Assembly: GCA_017537905.1 (NCBI GenBank)
Contig: JAFYJX010000077.1
Span: 33,358 to 97,357, forward strand
DNA from: Clostridiales bacterium
Lineage (GTDB): Bacteria; Bacillota_A; Clostridia; Saccharofermentanales; Saccharofermentanaceae
Reading direction: 5' to 3'
Length of the DNA stretch: 64,000 nt
Shown here: piece by piece, positions 17,460 through 26,968 of the stretch
How the letters are laid out: each line of letters opens with the position of its first letter
Position numbering within the stretch: position 1 is the first letter of the stretch
The notes under the pieces: model-generated
The model's database searches: none
The model's input: only the letters and a program-made list of their open reading frames with translations
What the model was told of the DNA's origin: nothing
Position numbers and translations under genes: made by a program

Positions 17460-19142
17460 TCATAACACATTAATCATCCTGTTATATGCGCAAACTACGG
17501 CACGAACGGAAGATTTTGTGACAGAGCTAGAAACTCCGGCACCGATATATGTCTGTTTATTGGCCTTATTGGCGATCTCAATGTATGTAATAGCCGCAGA
17601 GTCAGAACCCGACTTCATAGCGTGCTCTGAATAGTTCGAGATCGAGAACTCGACGCCGGTATAGTCGCAGAAGCCCCTGACAAACGCATCCAAGAGGCCG
17701 TTACCCTGACCCTTGATGGTAACTTCCTTACCGTGATCAGTAATGAGAGCCTCAACAGTAGATACCTGGTCGCTGTCCTGCGTCTCGGAGAAATTTTTCA
17801 GGCCGTAAGGCTCAAGGACATTGATATATTTATCGTCGAACAGATCGAAGATCTGCTGGGGCGTAAGCTCATTCTCAGTACCGTTTTCTTCGGTAGCTGC
17901 CTTAACAACAGGCAGGAAATCACGCTGGAATGCCTTCGGGAGCTGGACTCCGAAGTATGTTTCCATAACATAAGCGATTCCGCCTCTGCCCGACTGGGAA
18001 TTGATGCGGATGATAGGCTCATATTCCCTGCCGACATCCTTTGGATCGATAGGAAGATAAGGAACTGCCCAAATGGTCTCTCCTCTTTCTTCCATCTTCT
18101 TTCTGCCCTTATTGATCGCATCCTGATGGGAGCCTGAGAATGCCGTAAATACGAGCTTTCCGGCCCACGGGTGTCTCGGCTCGACCTTCATTCCGGTCAG
18201 TTCCTCATAAATGTCTATAGTCTTATTTATGTTGGAGAAATCCAGGCCGGGATTGATCCCGAGCATCATCATATTTATCGCGAGCGTAATGATATCAACG
18301 TTTCCGGTCCTCTCACCGTTACCGAATAAAGTGCCCTCTACTCTGTCTCCTCCGGCCATGAGACCGAATTCGGAAGTAGCAACGGCCGTTCCTCTGTCGT
18401 TATGAGTATGCAGAGATACGATAATCGAATCCCTCCACTTGGTTTTCGAGCAGAAATACTCGATCTGGTCAGCATAAACATTTGCTGTCTGATACTCTAC
18501 AGTCTCAGGCAGATTGATAATTACCTTCTTCTCAGGTGTGGGCTTCCATATATCGAGTACGGAATCGCAGATCTTTACGGCAAAATCGAGCTCTGTATCG
18601 GAAAAAGCCTCAGGTGAATACTCGAGGATAAAGTTCGTGCCGCTCTTATCCTCATTTATCCTGTCGATTATCATTTTCGCGCCGTCTACAGCGAGTTTTA
18701 TGCATTCATCGCATGAGAAATCGAAAACAACGTCCCTGTGCAGTGTGCTCGTCGCATTATAAAGATGGATAATGACATTCGGAGCGCCCTTTACGGCTTC
18801 CATAGTCTTATCGATAATGTGTTCTCTTGACTGCGTCAGCACCTGGATAGCAACATCTGAAGGGATCAGGTTGTTGTCGATCAAATGTCTGCAGAAGTTA
18901 TAGTCAGTGTCAGAAGCCGCAGGAAAACCTATCTCGATCTCTTTAAAACCGATGGAGCAGAGATATTCAAAGAATTCGACCTTTTCTTCCAGCGTCATTG
19001 GGACTTCCAAAGCCTGATTACCGTCTCTTAAGTCAACAGAGCACCAGACAGGCGCTTTGGTTATCTTATTAGAAGGCCACTTACGGTCCGGCAGGTCTAC
19101 TGTCGGATGAGCCTTATATTTGCGGTAATTCATGTCAGCCAT
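17460..19142 (-). CDS. leuA: 2-isopropylmalate synthase (long, actinobacterial-type LeuA)
   Basis: Condenses 2-oxoisovalerate with acetyl-CoA, the first committed step of leucine synthesis. I chose the ATG at 19142 (560 aa), which has GGAGG nine bases upstream; a longer in-frame version has no ribosome binding site. The catalytic TIM barrel contains VDLRDGNQAL and the metal-binding SLHTHNDRG. The C-terminal LeuA dimer/regulatory domain follows (about 440-560), with GQGNGLLDAF for leucine feedback. The sequence is of the second LeuA type known from Mycobacterium and Corynebacterium, judging from WPSNKI and VWCSVDLRDGNQ near the start. No leuB, leuC or leuD and no T-box leader lie nearby. Confidence 0.93.
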   Translation of the reverse strand: MADMNYRKYKAHPTVDLPDRKWPSNKITKAPVWCSVDLRDGNQALEVPMTLEEKVEFFEYLCSIGFKEIEIGFPAASDTDYNFCRHLIDNNLIPSDVAIQVLTQSREHIIDKTMEAVKGAPNVIIHLYNATSTLHRDVVFDFSCDECIKLAVDGAKMIIDRINEDKSGTNFILEYSPEAFSDTELDFAVKICDSVLDIWKPTPEKKVIINLPETVEYQTANVYADQIEYFCSKTKWRDSIIVSLHTHNDRGTAVATSEFGLMAGGDRVEGTLFGNGERTGNVDIITLAINMMMLGINPGLDFSNINKTIDIYEELTGMKVEPRHPWAGKLVFTAFSGSHQDAINKGRKKMEERGETIWAVPYLPIDPKDVGREYEPIIRINSQSGRGGIAYVMETYFGVQLPKAFQRDFLPVVKAATEENGTENELTPQQIFDLFDDKYINVLEPYGLKNFSETQDSDQVSTVEALITDHGKEVTIKGQGNGLLDAFVRGFCDYTGVEFSISNYSEHAMKSGSDSAAITYIEIANKANKQTYIGAGVSSSVTKSSVRAVVCAYNRMINVL

Positions 19143-19175
19143 AAACTTTCCTCCACCATAGAAGCTTAAAGCCAA

Positions 19176-20666
19176 TTAAAGTTCATTAACGAGGTCCCTG
19201 AACATGTCGCCTCTGTGCTCGAAATGTCTGAAATGGTCATAGGACGTACCTATAGAAGACATAATAACAATCTCTCCGGGTTTTGCCCACTCTCTAGCCT
19301 TTGCTATCGCTTCCTTGTACGCATTTACAACGTTATCGCGGGTCTTCGGGAACTCGTATACGTCGCCTTCCTTATCAGGGATCCTGTATATCTCATACTT
19401 ACGGCCGTGAGCTTCCTTTGCAATGATGTCAGTAACGAGATCAGCGTTAGAACCGTAAATGATGATCCTGTCGCAGACGTTAAGGATCGCATCGCCAAGC
19501 TTACTGTAGAGGCACTTCTTGTCAGCGCCGCCGCAGATAAGGACACCCTTCTCATTTCGGGCAGCAAGAGCGTTCATGGTATTAAGAGAACGGTTAGGAG
19601 ACGTATCGATCGATGAGTTATACCACCTTACGCCGTCTAATTCTCTTATGAATTCGATCCTGTGAGGCACCCCCTTAAAGGTCTTAGCCACATAAGCGAT
19701 ATCTTCAGGCTTTACATAATCTATTACCGCACAAGTGGCAGCAAGGAAATTCTCAACATTATGAAGTCCGGGGATAAATATCTCATCCATACCGCAGATA
19801 TCATATCTGTCGCCGTTTTCCTCATAGATAAGCCTGCCGTCCTCGGTATAAGCTCTCGGATACAAAGGAGAATCAGATCTCATGACCTTGCCCTTATTGG
19901 CTGAGAAAAGCTTGACTCTGCCTCTGGCAATATCCTTCATCTCATATGTCAGGTCACAGCCTGCATTGAGAATGACCTTGCCGACAGGACCCTGATTCCT
20001 GAAGCTATTTACCTTTGCCTGGATATATTCATCGTAATCCTTATGGAAATCCAGATGGTTAGGCGTAATGTTAGTAACAATGGCAACATCGGCAGGAGTG
20101 CTCATGCCGAGAAGCTGGAACGAAGAAAGCTCCAAAACGACCTTATCGTCAGGATCGATCTCGGCAACGCGGTCAAGGAGCGGTGTTCCGATATTTCCGC
20201 CGATCCAGACCTTATGGCCTGCCTGCTTTAATATTTCTGCTGTAAGAGTAGTTGTCGTAGTCTTGCCGTCAGAGCCCGTAATCGCAAAGATCTCCGCAGG
20301 ACAAAGATTCATAAATAGCTCCATCTCGGTCGTAAGGATAGAACCCATATCTTTCAAAGCCTGAAGTTCAGGCGTCTCGAATCTCATCTTCGGAGTCTTA
20401 AAAACGATATCATAATGCTCGTCTCTTAAATGAGTTAAATAAGATTCACCCAAAGACCACTTGATATCTGTGGAGATCTCCTTTAACGCAGCAATATTCT
20501 TGCTTAATACGGGATCTTCTTCAGTATTCTTATCACATGCCGTTACATCAGCACCCAAAGAAATAAGCCATTTAATAAGCGGCGTATTGGAAATGCCGAT
20601 GCCGATAACAGCAGCCTTCCTGCCCTTGATGTAGCTCTTAAACTCTTCAAACTTATAGTTAGCCAT
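19176..20666 (-). CDS. murD: UDP-N-acetylmuramoylalanine--D-glutamate ligase
   Basis: Cytoplasmic ligase that adds D-glutamate to UDP-MurNAc-L-Ala in peptidoglycan synthesis. The 496-aa protein has the N-terminal UDP-binding Rossmann domain (AVIGIGISNTPLIKWL), the ATP-binding central domain with ITGSDGKTTTTTL (P-loop), ELSSFQL and NITPNHLDFH, and a C-terminal domain with ICGGADKK. The residues aligned to the classical DSKATN segment read NSSIDTSPNRS, the variant seen in clostridial MurD. It lies ten bases after the ABC transporter pair and 33 before leuA, on the same strand. Confidence 0.93.
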   Translation of the reverse strand: MANYKFEEFKSYIKGRKAAVIGIGISNTPLIKWLISLGADVTACDKNTEEDPVLSKNIAALKEISTDIKWSLGESYLTHLRDEHYDIVFKTPKMRFETPELQALKDMGSILTTEMELFMNLCPAEIFAITGSDGKTTTTTLTAEILKQAGHKVWIGGNIGTPLLDRVAEIDPDDKVVLELSSFQLLGMSTPADVAIVTNITPNHLDFHKDYDEYIQAKVNSFRNQGPVGKVILNAGCDLTYEMKDIARGRVKLFSANKGKVMRSDSPLYPRAYTEDGRLIYEENGDRYDICGMDEIFIPGLHNVENFLAATCAVIDYVKPEDIAYVAKTFKGVPHRIEFIRELDGVRWYNSSIDTSPNRSLNTMNALAARNEKGVLICGGADKKCLYSKLGDAILNVCDRIIIYGSNADLVTDIIAKEAHGRKYEIYRIPDKEGDVYEFPKTRDNVVNAYKEAIAKAREWAKPGEIVIMSSIGTSYDHFRHFEHRGDMFRDLVNEL

Positions 20667-20676
20667 ATTTCACTCC

Positions 20677-22398
20677 TTATTCGGATATGTAAGAGGCATA
20701 GAGCCTGCTGTAAAATCCGCCGTTTGCGATAAGCTCAGCATGAGATCCGATCTCAGAGACCTTGCCGCCGTCTATTACGACGATCTTGTCGCAGGATGTG
20801 ATCTGCGAGAGCCTGTGCGCAATTATAATACTTGTTCTGCCGTTCAGAAGCTTTTTAACAGCTTTCTGAATACGGTCTTCGGTGACAACGTCAACAGAAG
20901 AAGTAGCTTCGTCCAGGATCAGGATCGAAGGATCTGAAGCCATAGCTCTTGCTATAGTAAGCAGCTGCTTCTGGCCTTCGGATATATCATCTCTTTCGTT
21001 GTCCAACACCTCATTATAACGCTTTGGAAGTTTTCTAATAAACGAATCGCAGCCGGCCTTTTTGCTCGCGCTAATGGCCTCTTCCTCGGTTATATGGTTT
21101 CCTGCAAACCTGATATTCTCCATAACGGTATCGTCCGACAGCCACGTATCCTGGGATACAAAGCCGATATAATGCCTTAATTCAGACCTCGGAATGTCCT
21201 TAATAGACTTGCCGTTGATCAGGATATCGCCTGAATCAGGCTCATAGTAACGCATCAAAAGATTGATCAGCGTAGTCTTTCCGCATCCTGTAGGACCGGC
21301 AATCGCAAAGGATTCACCCTTTCCGACCTTAAATGAGATGTCCTGAAGGACAGGCCTGCCCTCAACATAGGAAAAACTGACGTTCTTAAATTCGATATCA
21401 AGCTCAACATTCTTGTCCGGCAGGTCTGAATCAACCTTTTCTTCCGGTATTTCAGGGCTGTCCAGATACTCGAAAACTCTGGCAAGGCATGCAAAACTGT
21501 CAGAAAGCTCTGTATATACGGCAGACAGATCATTAAAAGGCTTCATGAACTGATTTGCATAAGCCAGAAGCGAAGTCAGAGCGCCTACTGAGATAGCGCC
21601 GCCAATACCTGAAAGGCAGCCTGTAAGAACGACACCCGCGTAGATCAGGGCATTTACGAATCTGGAAGAAGGATTGCTGATCGAAGACAGGAACGTAGCC
21701 TTGGTAGATGTCTTACGGTATTCACCGTTTATCTCATCGAAACCGGAGATCCTCTTATCTGTTACGTTATAGATCTTACATTCCCTGAAATTGTTTACTG
21801 ATTCAGCCACAAATGAAGTCTGCTTTGATCTGATCTCAGCCTGTTTTGCAAAAGATTTATATGCTCCCTTGGCGATTGCCGTTGATACCGCAATCGAGAC
21901 CGGCGTAAAGACTACGACAATCAAAGATATCTTCCAGTTGATCAGGAACATTACGATAAGCGTAATGATAATAGTAGCAATTCCCGATGCAAACTGGTTA
22001 AGGAACAAGAGCATTCCGTCAGATACAGTTTCGACATCACTGATAATAAGGCTCTGGAGCTTGCCTGCCGAAGTCTTGTCAATATAAGACATCTTTACCC
22101 TGTGCATCTTCGAATAAGTTGCAGATCTTAAGTTGTGACCGATATTAAAAGCAATACGGTTGTTCATCTTGATAAGGGCAAACTGCAAAAGCGCCGCTGC
22201 GACGATAAGACACAAAATGACTAAAAGATACTTTACGAGGACTTCAATATCTCCGAGCGAATCGATCGCCCTTCCCGCAAAATAAGGAATAGCAACAGTA
22301 GCGCCGCCAAAAAGCAGTCCTATGATGACAGATAATACTACAAGACCTGTTGAGCCTTTCAGATAAGAGAAAAGACGCTTTAATGAACCTTTTGTCAT
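20677..22398 (-). CDS. ABC exporter half-subunit with catalytic Walker B
   Basis: A fused ABC exporter half-transporter, 573 aa. Six transmembrane helices occupy about residues 15-310 and the nucleotide-binding domain about 330-573. Walker A is GPTGCGKTT (368-376), Walker B ILILDEATS with catalytic Glu497, and the H-loop IIAHR has His528. The signature motif is ISEGQ (472-476), not LSGGQ. It overlaps the neighbouring half-transporter gene by four bases, so the two make a heterodimer. In heterodimeric exporters such as TM287/288 one ATP site is degenerate; here the altered signature contributes to that site. The substrate is unknown; the family includes drug, lipid and peptide exporters. Confidence 0.92.
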   Translation of the reverse strand: MTKGSLKRLFSYLKGSTGLVVLSVIIGLLFGGATVAIPYFAGRAIDSLGDIEVLVKYLLVILCLIVAAALLQFALIKMNNRIAFNIGHNLRSATYSKMHRVKMSYIDKTSAGKLQSLIISDVETVSDGMLLFLNQFASGIATIIITLIVMFLINWKISLIVVVFTPVSIAVSTAIAKGAYKSFAKQAEIRSKQTSFVAESVNNFRECKIYNVTDKRISGFDEINGEYRKTSTKATFLSSISNPSSRFVNALIYAGVVLTGCLSGIGGAISVGALTSLLAYANQFMKPFNDLSAVYTELSDSFACLARVFEYLDSPEIPEEKVDSDLPDKNVELDIEFKNVSFSYVEGRPVLQDISFKVGKGESFAIAGPTGCGKTTLINLLMRYYEPDSGDILINGKSIKDIPRSELRHYIGFVSQDTWLSDDTVMENIRFAGNHITEEEAISASKKAGCDSFIRKLPKRYNEVLDNERDDISEGQKQLLTIARAMASDPSILILDEATSSVDVVTEDRIQKAVKKLLNGRTSIIIAHRLSQITSCDKIVVIDGGKVSEIGSHAELIANGGFYSRLYASYISE

Positions 22399-24116
22399 GT
22401 GGCGCCTCCCTTCATCTGAAGAGAATTCATGTATCTGTAGTTCTCGGATATCTTAAGGAGCTCATCGTGAGGAGCAATTGCTTCGATCCTGCCGTCATCC
22501 ATCAGGATAATACGGTCACAGTTCATGCACGTCCTTACCTTCTGTGAAACAAGGATAAGCGTGGGTTTAACAGGCAGATTTGAAAGGTTGTTAAGGAGCC
22601 TTTTCTCAGTTCCCCAGTCCAATGCTGAAGTCGAGTCATCGAGGATAACAAGACCGGGATTCCCTGCTAAAGCTCTCGCAATACCGATTCTTTGTCTCTG
22701 ACCGCCCGAAAGGCCTGCTCCACCGTCTGAAATTACGAAATCCAGGCCTTCTTTCTTTGATGCGATAACATCATCACTGCAGGAAGCTTTACATGCAGAA
22801 TCGATATCATCCTGAGATAATGATGTTCTTTCCAAAGTTATGTTGTCTTTGAGAGAACCTTTGAATAACCTCGTCTTCTGAAGGCTCAATCCGACGGAAG
22901 AAGCAAGACTTGAAACAGCAATATCTCTAATGTTCTTTCCATCAATCTCAACTTCGCCTTCATTTGCATTATAGATACCGGCAATAAGCGCAGCAGCTGT
23001 TGATTTACCGCAGCCGGTACTGCCGATTATACCGATGGTCTCGCCCGGTTTAATATCTATCGAAAAGTCCTTTACAGACTCTTCGACATTTCCCTGATAA
23101 GTAAATGAGACGTTCTTCATTGATACAGCAAGAGGTGTTCTGCCCGGCAGCACTTCAACACCGTTATTTGCCGTGCTCCTTATCTCCATCAGGCCTTCTG
23201 CCCTCTTAAGGCAGGCATATGCTCTGGATACTGAAACTATGAGATTAGCGAGCTTAACGAGTTCTATCAGGATCTGGGACATGTAGTTATAAAGCGCAAC
23301 AACCTGTCCGTCAGTAAGATTTCCCGCGTTAAAATGCAGCGCGCCCCTGTAGATAAGAAGGCAGATCGCGAGATTTACGACTGCATAAGTCAAAGGATTA
23401 AGCCAAGCGGCGAAATCAGACGCCTTTATCTGAGATGATTTAAGGCTGATGCTCTTAGCTTCGAACTTGGAAAAATCATCAGCTGTCTTATTAAAACCTC
23501 TGATGACACGCTCACCTGATATTCCGTTTGAAGTTTTCTTAACAAGGCTGTCTAATCCCTCCCTGGCATCCTTGTGCCTTGCTATCGAGAACTTCATGTT
23601 AAGCGCGATAACAACTGCGAGCAAAGCCGTACAAGCAACAAATATCAGTGCCATAGAGGGCTTTACAACAGCTGCCATTACGCAGGCTCCTACAACGATA
23701 AAAGGAGACCTCAAAAGGAGCCTTAAGAAAAGATTTATTCCTGTCTGAATCTGATTAACGTCTGATGTGAGAAGAGTTACCATTCCGGAAGTTCCGATCT
23801 TCTCATAATCGCTTACGGATAAAGTCTGGAGCTTATCGTGAAGACTCTTACGGATTCCTGAAGATATTCCGGTAGCTGAATAAGCCGCAAAATACTGTGC
23901 TGTAATAGCGCTCGCAAATCCGACGACAGCGAAAAGGACCAGGACCGGAACATGAGACCAGACATAGTCCGCATCTCCTTTTCTGATACCATTATCGATA
24001 ACTCCCGCTACGATCAAGGGGACCGTCAGCTCAAAGCATGCTTCAAGGAGCTTAAACACGGGGCTTAAGATCGAAGCAGCTTTGTATTTACCGATATGGT
24101 CAAAAAGAAGTTTCAT
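22395..24116 (-). CDS. ABC exporter half-subunit with degenerate ATP site
   Basis: Partner half-transporter, 573 aa, with six transmembrane helices (about 15-305) and a nucleotide-binding domain (about 330-573). Walker A GSTGCGKST (365-373) and the signature LSGGQ (469-473) are intact, but Walker B reads ILDDSTS, with Asp494 in place of the catalytic glutamate. The H-loop reads LVSQK, with Gln525 in place of histidine. These changes and the ISEGQ signature of the partner all map to the same ATP site, the usual asymmetry of heterodimeric exporters. The gene follows the amidohydrolase by two bases. Substrate unknown. Confidence 0.92.
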   Translation of the reverse strand: MKLLFDHIGKYKAASILSPVFKLLEACFELTVPLIVAGVIDNGIRKGDADYVWSHVPVLVLFAVVGFASAITAQYFAAYSATGISSGIRKSLHDKLQTLSVSDYEKIGTSGMVTLLTSDVNQIQTGINLFLRLLLRSPFIVVGACVMAAVVKPSMALIFVACTALLAVVIALNMKFSIARHKDAREGLDSLVKKTSNGISGERVIRGFNKTADDFSKFEAKSISLKSSQIKASDFAAWLNPLTYAVVNLAICLLIYRGALHFNAGNLTDGQVVALYNYMSQILIELVKLANLIVSVSRAYACLKRAEGLMEIRSTANNGVEVLPGRTPLAVSMKNVSFTYQGNVEESVKDFSIDIKPGETIGIIGSTGCGKSTAAALIAGIYNANEGEVEIDGKNIRDIAVSSLASSVGLSLQKTRLFKGSLKDNITLERTSLSQDDIDSACKASCSDDVIASKKEGLDFVISDGGAGLSGGQRQRIGIARALAGNPGLVILDDSTSALDWGTEKRLLNNLSNLPVKPTLILVSQKVRTCMNCDRIILMDDGRIEAIAPHDELLKISENYRYMNSLQMKGGAT

Positions 24117-24118
24117 GG

Positions 24119-25387
24119 TCAGATGTCAGACAGATCCTTCATAAGCTTATTTGTTTCGTTATAAACTTCATCAAGATCAATAGTGGTAAACTTACCGTCC
24201 TCATAGAGGATCTTACCGTCGATCATGGTCATCTTAACGATCGAAGTATCACCGCTAAAAACAATGTTTCTGGCGATATTATTCTCAGGCTTCATAGAAG
24301 GCTTGTTCATGTCGATCATGATTATGTCTGCCTTCTTGCCTTCAGCTAAAACATCGCAGTCATTAAGACCCATGCACAAAGCGCCGCCTGAAGTTCCGGC
24401 CTTAAGAATCGTAAACGGATCTACTGCTGCCGCATTATGAGTCTCTACATTAGAAAGGACTGTATCGAGATACATCTCTCGGAACATCGAAAGCGCATTA
24501 TTAGAGCCTGCGCCGTCAGTACCTATTGCGATCTTCATATCGTTTTCGATGAACTTATAGACAGGCGTGATGCCTGAAGCAAGCTTAAGATTTGAGCAAG
24601 CATTAAATACAGACCAGAGGCCTTTGTTCTTAAAGATTTCCCTGTCCTCATCAGTAAACCATACGCAGTGGAATCCGCCACCGCCAAAATCAAAGATTCC
24701 GAGCTTATCGAAAAGTACCGCAGGCGTAGTACCGTATCTCTCACTGCATCCTTCAACCTCTTCACGGGTCTCGGAAATATGCGTAAATACGGGCGCTTTA
24801 TACTTATGTGCAAGTTCTGACATGAATTTAAGATTATCTTCACATGTCGTATACTCAGCGTGGAATCCAAAGATAAATGATACGAGCGGATCAAACTTAT
24901 TCAGATCCAGATAATTCTGTTCCAGGTTTTCAAAACCGCCGAAATCATTTGCAGCTCCGCAGAAAACATGTCTGAAGCCTGTATCCACAGCGGCCTGAGC
25001 ATTCTCATACTTATGGAAATACATATCAAAGCAGGCAGTAACGCCACCTGCCAGATACTCTGCATAAGCAAGCTTAGAGAACCAGTAAACAGCCTCGGGT
25101 GTAAGTTTTGCTTCCCTCGGGAAGATCGCCTTGTGAAGCCAGTCGTTAAGACAGTATTCATCAGCCAGCGATCTCGAGAATGTCATAGCAGAATGAGTAT
25201 GCGCATTCTTAAGACCGGGCATCAGAAGATTGCCCTTGCAGTCTATCTCCCTGTCAAACTTCTTATCAGAAACATCTGCAGAAGGTCCGATATAGCTGAT
25301 CTTATCATTGTCGGTCCAAAGCTCGCCTTCAATGATATTGCTGTCGGTCATCTTAAGTATTCTGCAATTATAAAATCGTACAGACAT
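24119..25387 (-). CDS. Amidohydrolase, SAH/5'-methylthioadenosine deaminase or guanine-deaminase type
   Basis: A 422-aa metal-dependent hydrolase of the TRZ/ATZ-MtaD-SsnA group. Visible metal ligands are the HTHS motif in MPGLKNAHTHSAMTFSRSL (about 60-66), GFHAEYT, THISETREEVE and the aspartate in IGTDGAGSNN (about 300). Flanking beta-sandwich segments include the N-terminal DCKGNLLMPG and the C-terminal GKKADIIMIDMNKPS. Related enzymes deaminate purine derivatives such as S-adenosylhomocysteine, methylthioadenosine or chlorinated triazines; the sequence alone does not fix the substrate. It sits two bases before the ABC pair and 21 after cls. Confidence 0.85.
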   Translation of the reverse strand: MSVRFYNCRILKMTDSNIIEGELWTDNDKISYIGPSADVSDKKFDREIDCKGNLLMPGLKNAHTHSAMTFSRSLADEYCLNDWLHKAIFPREAKLTPEAVYWFSKLAYAEYLAGGVTACFDMYFHKYENAQAAVDTGFRHVFCGAANDFGGFENLEQNYLDLNKFDPLVSFIFGFHAEYTTCEDNLKFMSELAHKYKAPVFTHISETREEVEGCSERYGTTPAVLFDKLGIFDFGGGGFHCVWFTDEDREIFKNKGLWSVFNACSNLKLASGITPVYKFIENDMKIAIGTDGAGSNNALSMFREMYLDTVLSNVETHNAAAVDPFTILKAGTSGGALCMGLNDCDVLAEGKKADIIMIDMNKPSMKPENNIARNIVFSGDTSIVKMTMIDGKILYEDGKFTTIDLDEVYNETNKLMKDLSDI

Positions 25388-25408
25388 AAAATTATCCTTT
25401 CTAACCCG

Positions 25409-26968
25409 TTATAACAACGGCGCGATCAATCGCAATATTGATTTGAAGAACCAGACGAAAACATTTGGTTTCTTCCTGTATTTCTCGGTAACGTCACGGC
25501 ACACATCAAACGTATCGAAGAAGTCCTGCTTGATATCCTTGAGGCAGTCAGTCTTATACATATAGACCGCATTCTCGAAGTGATGGTAAAGACTTCTGAA
25601 ATCGAGGTTAATGGTTCCTACAACAGCGCATTTGTCATCACAAAGGAACGTCTTCGAGTGATTAAATCCAGGCGTATATTCATAGATCCTTACTCCGCTC
25701 GTTATAAGCATGTTGTAATAAGATCTCGTTACGCTGTATGTGAGCTTCTTATCAGGAATGCCGGGCGTCATGAGCCTGACATCGATGCCTCTTTTGGCGG
25801 CTATCTGCAATGCTCTCGCAATCTCATCGGACAAAACGAGATAAGGAGACATAATCCAGCAGTATTCCTGGGCATTATTGATCATGTTAAGGTAAACATT
25901 CTCGCCTACAGGCTCATTATCCAGAGGGCTGTCGCAATAAGGAACACAGTAACCGGAAGCGCCTTCGACGGGAACCAGCGGTATGGCTTCGAAGGTCATC
26001 ATATCGTCGTCCTTCTTCTTCATGTCGGCAAAATTCCACATCTCTATGAACATTGCCGTAAGGCTCTGGACAGCAGGGCCTTCAAGCCTTATTCCGTTAT
26101 CTTTCCATTGACCGTAAGGATTTACGATATTAAAATACTCGTCCGCGATATTGTATCCGCCCGTATAACCGACTTTACCGTCAACAACAGTAATCTTCCT
26201 GTGGTCACGGTTATTCATGAACAATGAAACGACCGGATATGCAGGATTAAATGCGTTGCACTTGATTCCCTCAGATTCAAGGACTCTAACGAAGTTCTTG
26301 TTGATGAAAAGGAAAGAACCAACGTCATCATATAAGACTCTGCAGTCAACGCCTGCAGCTGCCCTCTCCTTCAAGGCCTCATGCAGAGGTTCGAAGGCTT
26401 CCTTTGTCTCGATCGCATGATATTCCAGATAAACGTATTCTTTGGCTTTCTTGATGTCTTCGATCTGTGCCTTATAAGCATCGTATGCCACAGGGAAATA
26501 CTTGATGTCCGTGCCTTCATAGATCGGGAATTCAAAACCTCTCAAATATCTGGCATTTGAAGCTCTGGCAGGGTCTTCTTTCTTGAACTCGGCGAAAATA
26601 TCGTCATTATAGTTCAGATGGGAGAAAACCATCATGTCAACCTTTTCGAGACGTCTCTTGATCTTGTGCTTGGAACTCGAGAAGTTATTTAAGACATAGA
26701 ACAACAGGCCGGGCACCGGAAAGATAAGAATGACGATTACCCAGATAAGCTTAAATACGCTGTTATGGTCTCTTGAGTTAATGCCGAGGGCAACGATCAA
26801 TGCAATTGCCCTCGTTGCAATATCAAGCGGCGGGAAATAAATTCCGAGATAATACAAAAGAACGATAAAACCAACCAGCTGCGCAATTACAAGCAATCCG
26901 AAGATGATAATTCTTCCGATGCTGTTCTTGATAGCTGTTTTACGTTCTACCGTTCTTTTCTTAGCCAT
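25409..26968 (-). CDS. cls: Cardiolipin synthase
   Basis: Membrane phospholipase-D-superfamily enzyme that joins two phosphatidylglycerols into cardiolipin. The 519-aa protein has a basic N-terminus, two transmembrane helices (about 15-40 and 50-100) and two HKD motifs: NRDHRKITVVDGKVGYTGG (about 255-270) and FNHSKTFLCDDKCAVVGTIN (about 435-455). The C-terminus ends in a hydrophobic stretch, WFFKSILRLIAPLL, which can anchor it. It overlaps the aminopeptidase gene by one base. Length and motif spacing are typical. Confidence 0.94.
   Translation of the reverse strand: MAKKRTVERKTAIKNSIGRIIIFGLLVIAQLVGFIVLLYYLGIYFPPLDIATRAIALIVALGINSRDHNSVFKLIWVIVILIFPVPGLLFYVLNNFSSSKHKIKRRLEKVDMMVFSHLNYNDDIFAEFKKEDPARASNARYLRGFEFPIYEGTDIKYFPVAYDAYKAQIEDIKKAKEYVYLEYHAIETKEAFEPLHEALKERAAAGVDCRVLYDDVGSFLFINKNFVRVLESEGIKCNAFNPAYPVVSLFMNNRDHRKITVVDGKVGYTGGYNIADEYFNIVNPYGQWKDNGIRLEGPAVQSLTAMFIEMWNFADMKKKDDDMMTFEAIPLVPVEGASGYCVPYCDSPLDNEPVGENVYLNMINNAQEYCWIMSPYLVLSDEIARALQIAAKRGIDVRLMTPGIPDKKLTYSVTRSYYNMLITSGVRIYEYTPGFNHSKTFLCDDKCAVVGTINLDFRSLYHHFENAVYMYKTDCLKDIKQDFFDTFDVCRDVTEKYRKKPNVFVWFFKSILRLIAPLL

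Noticed and set aside
17460..19142. T-box or leucine attenuator in front of leuA
   Set aside because: Only 33 bases separate murD from leuA and they hold just the ribosome binding site.
20677..24116. The ABC pair as a named drug or lipid exporter
   Set aside because: Motifs fix the architecture but not the substrate; the gene neighbours (amidohydrolase, murD) do not decide it.
24119..25387. Naming the amidohydrolase as SAH deaminase MtaD or SsnA
   Set aside because: Metal motifs are shared by many enzymes of this group and the substrate cannot be read from sequence.
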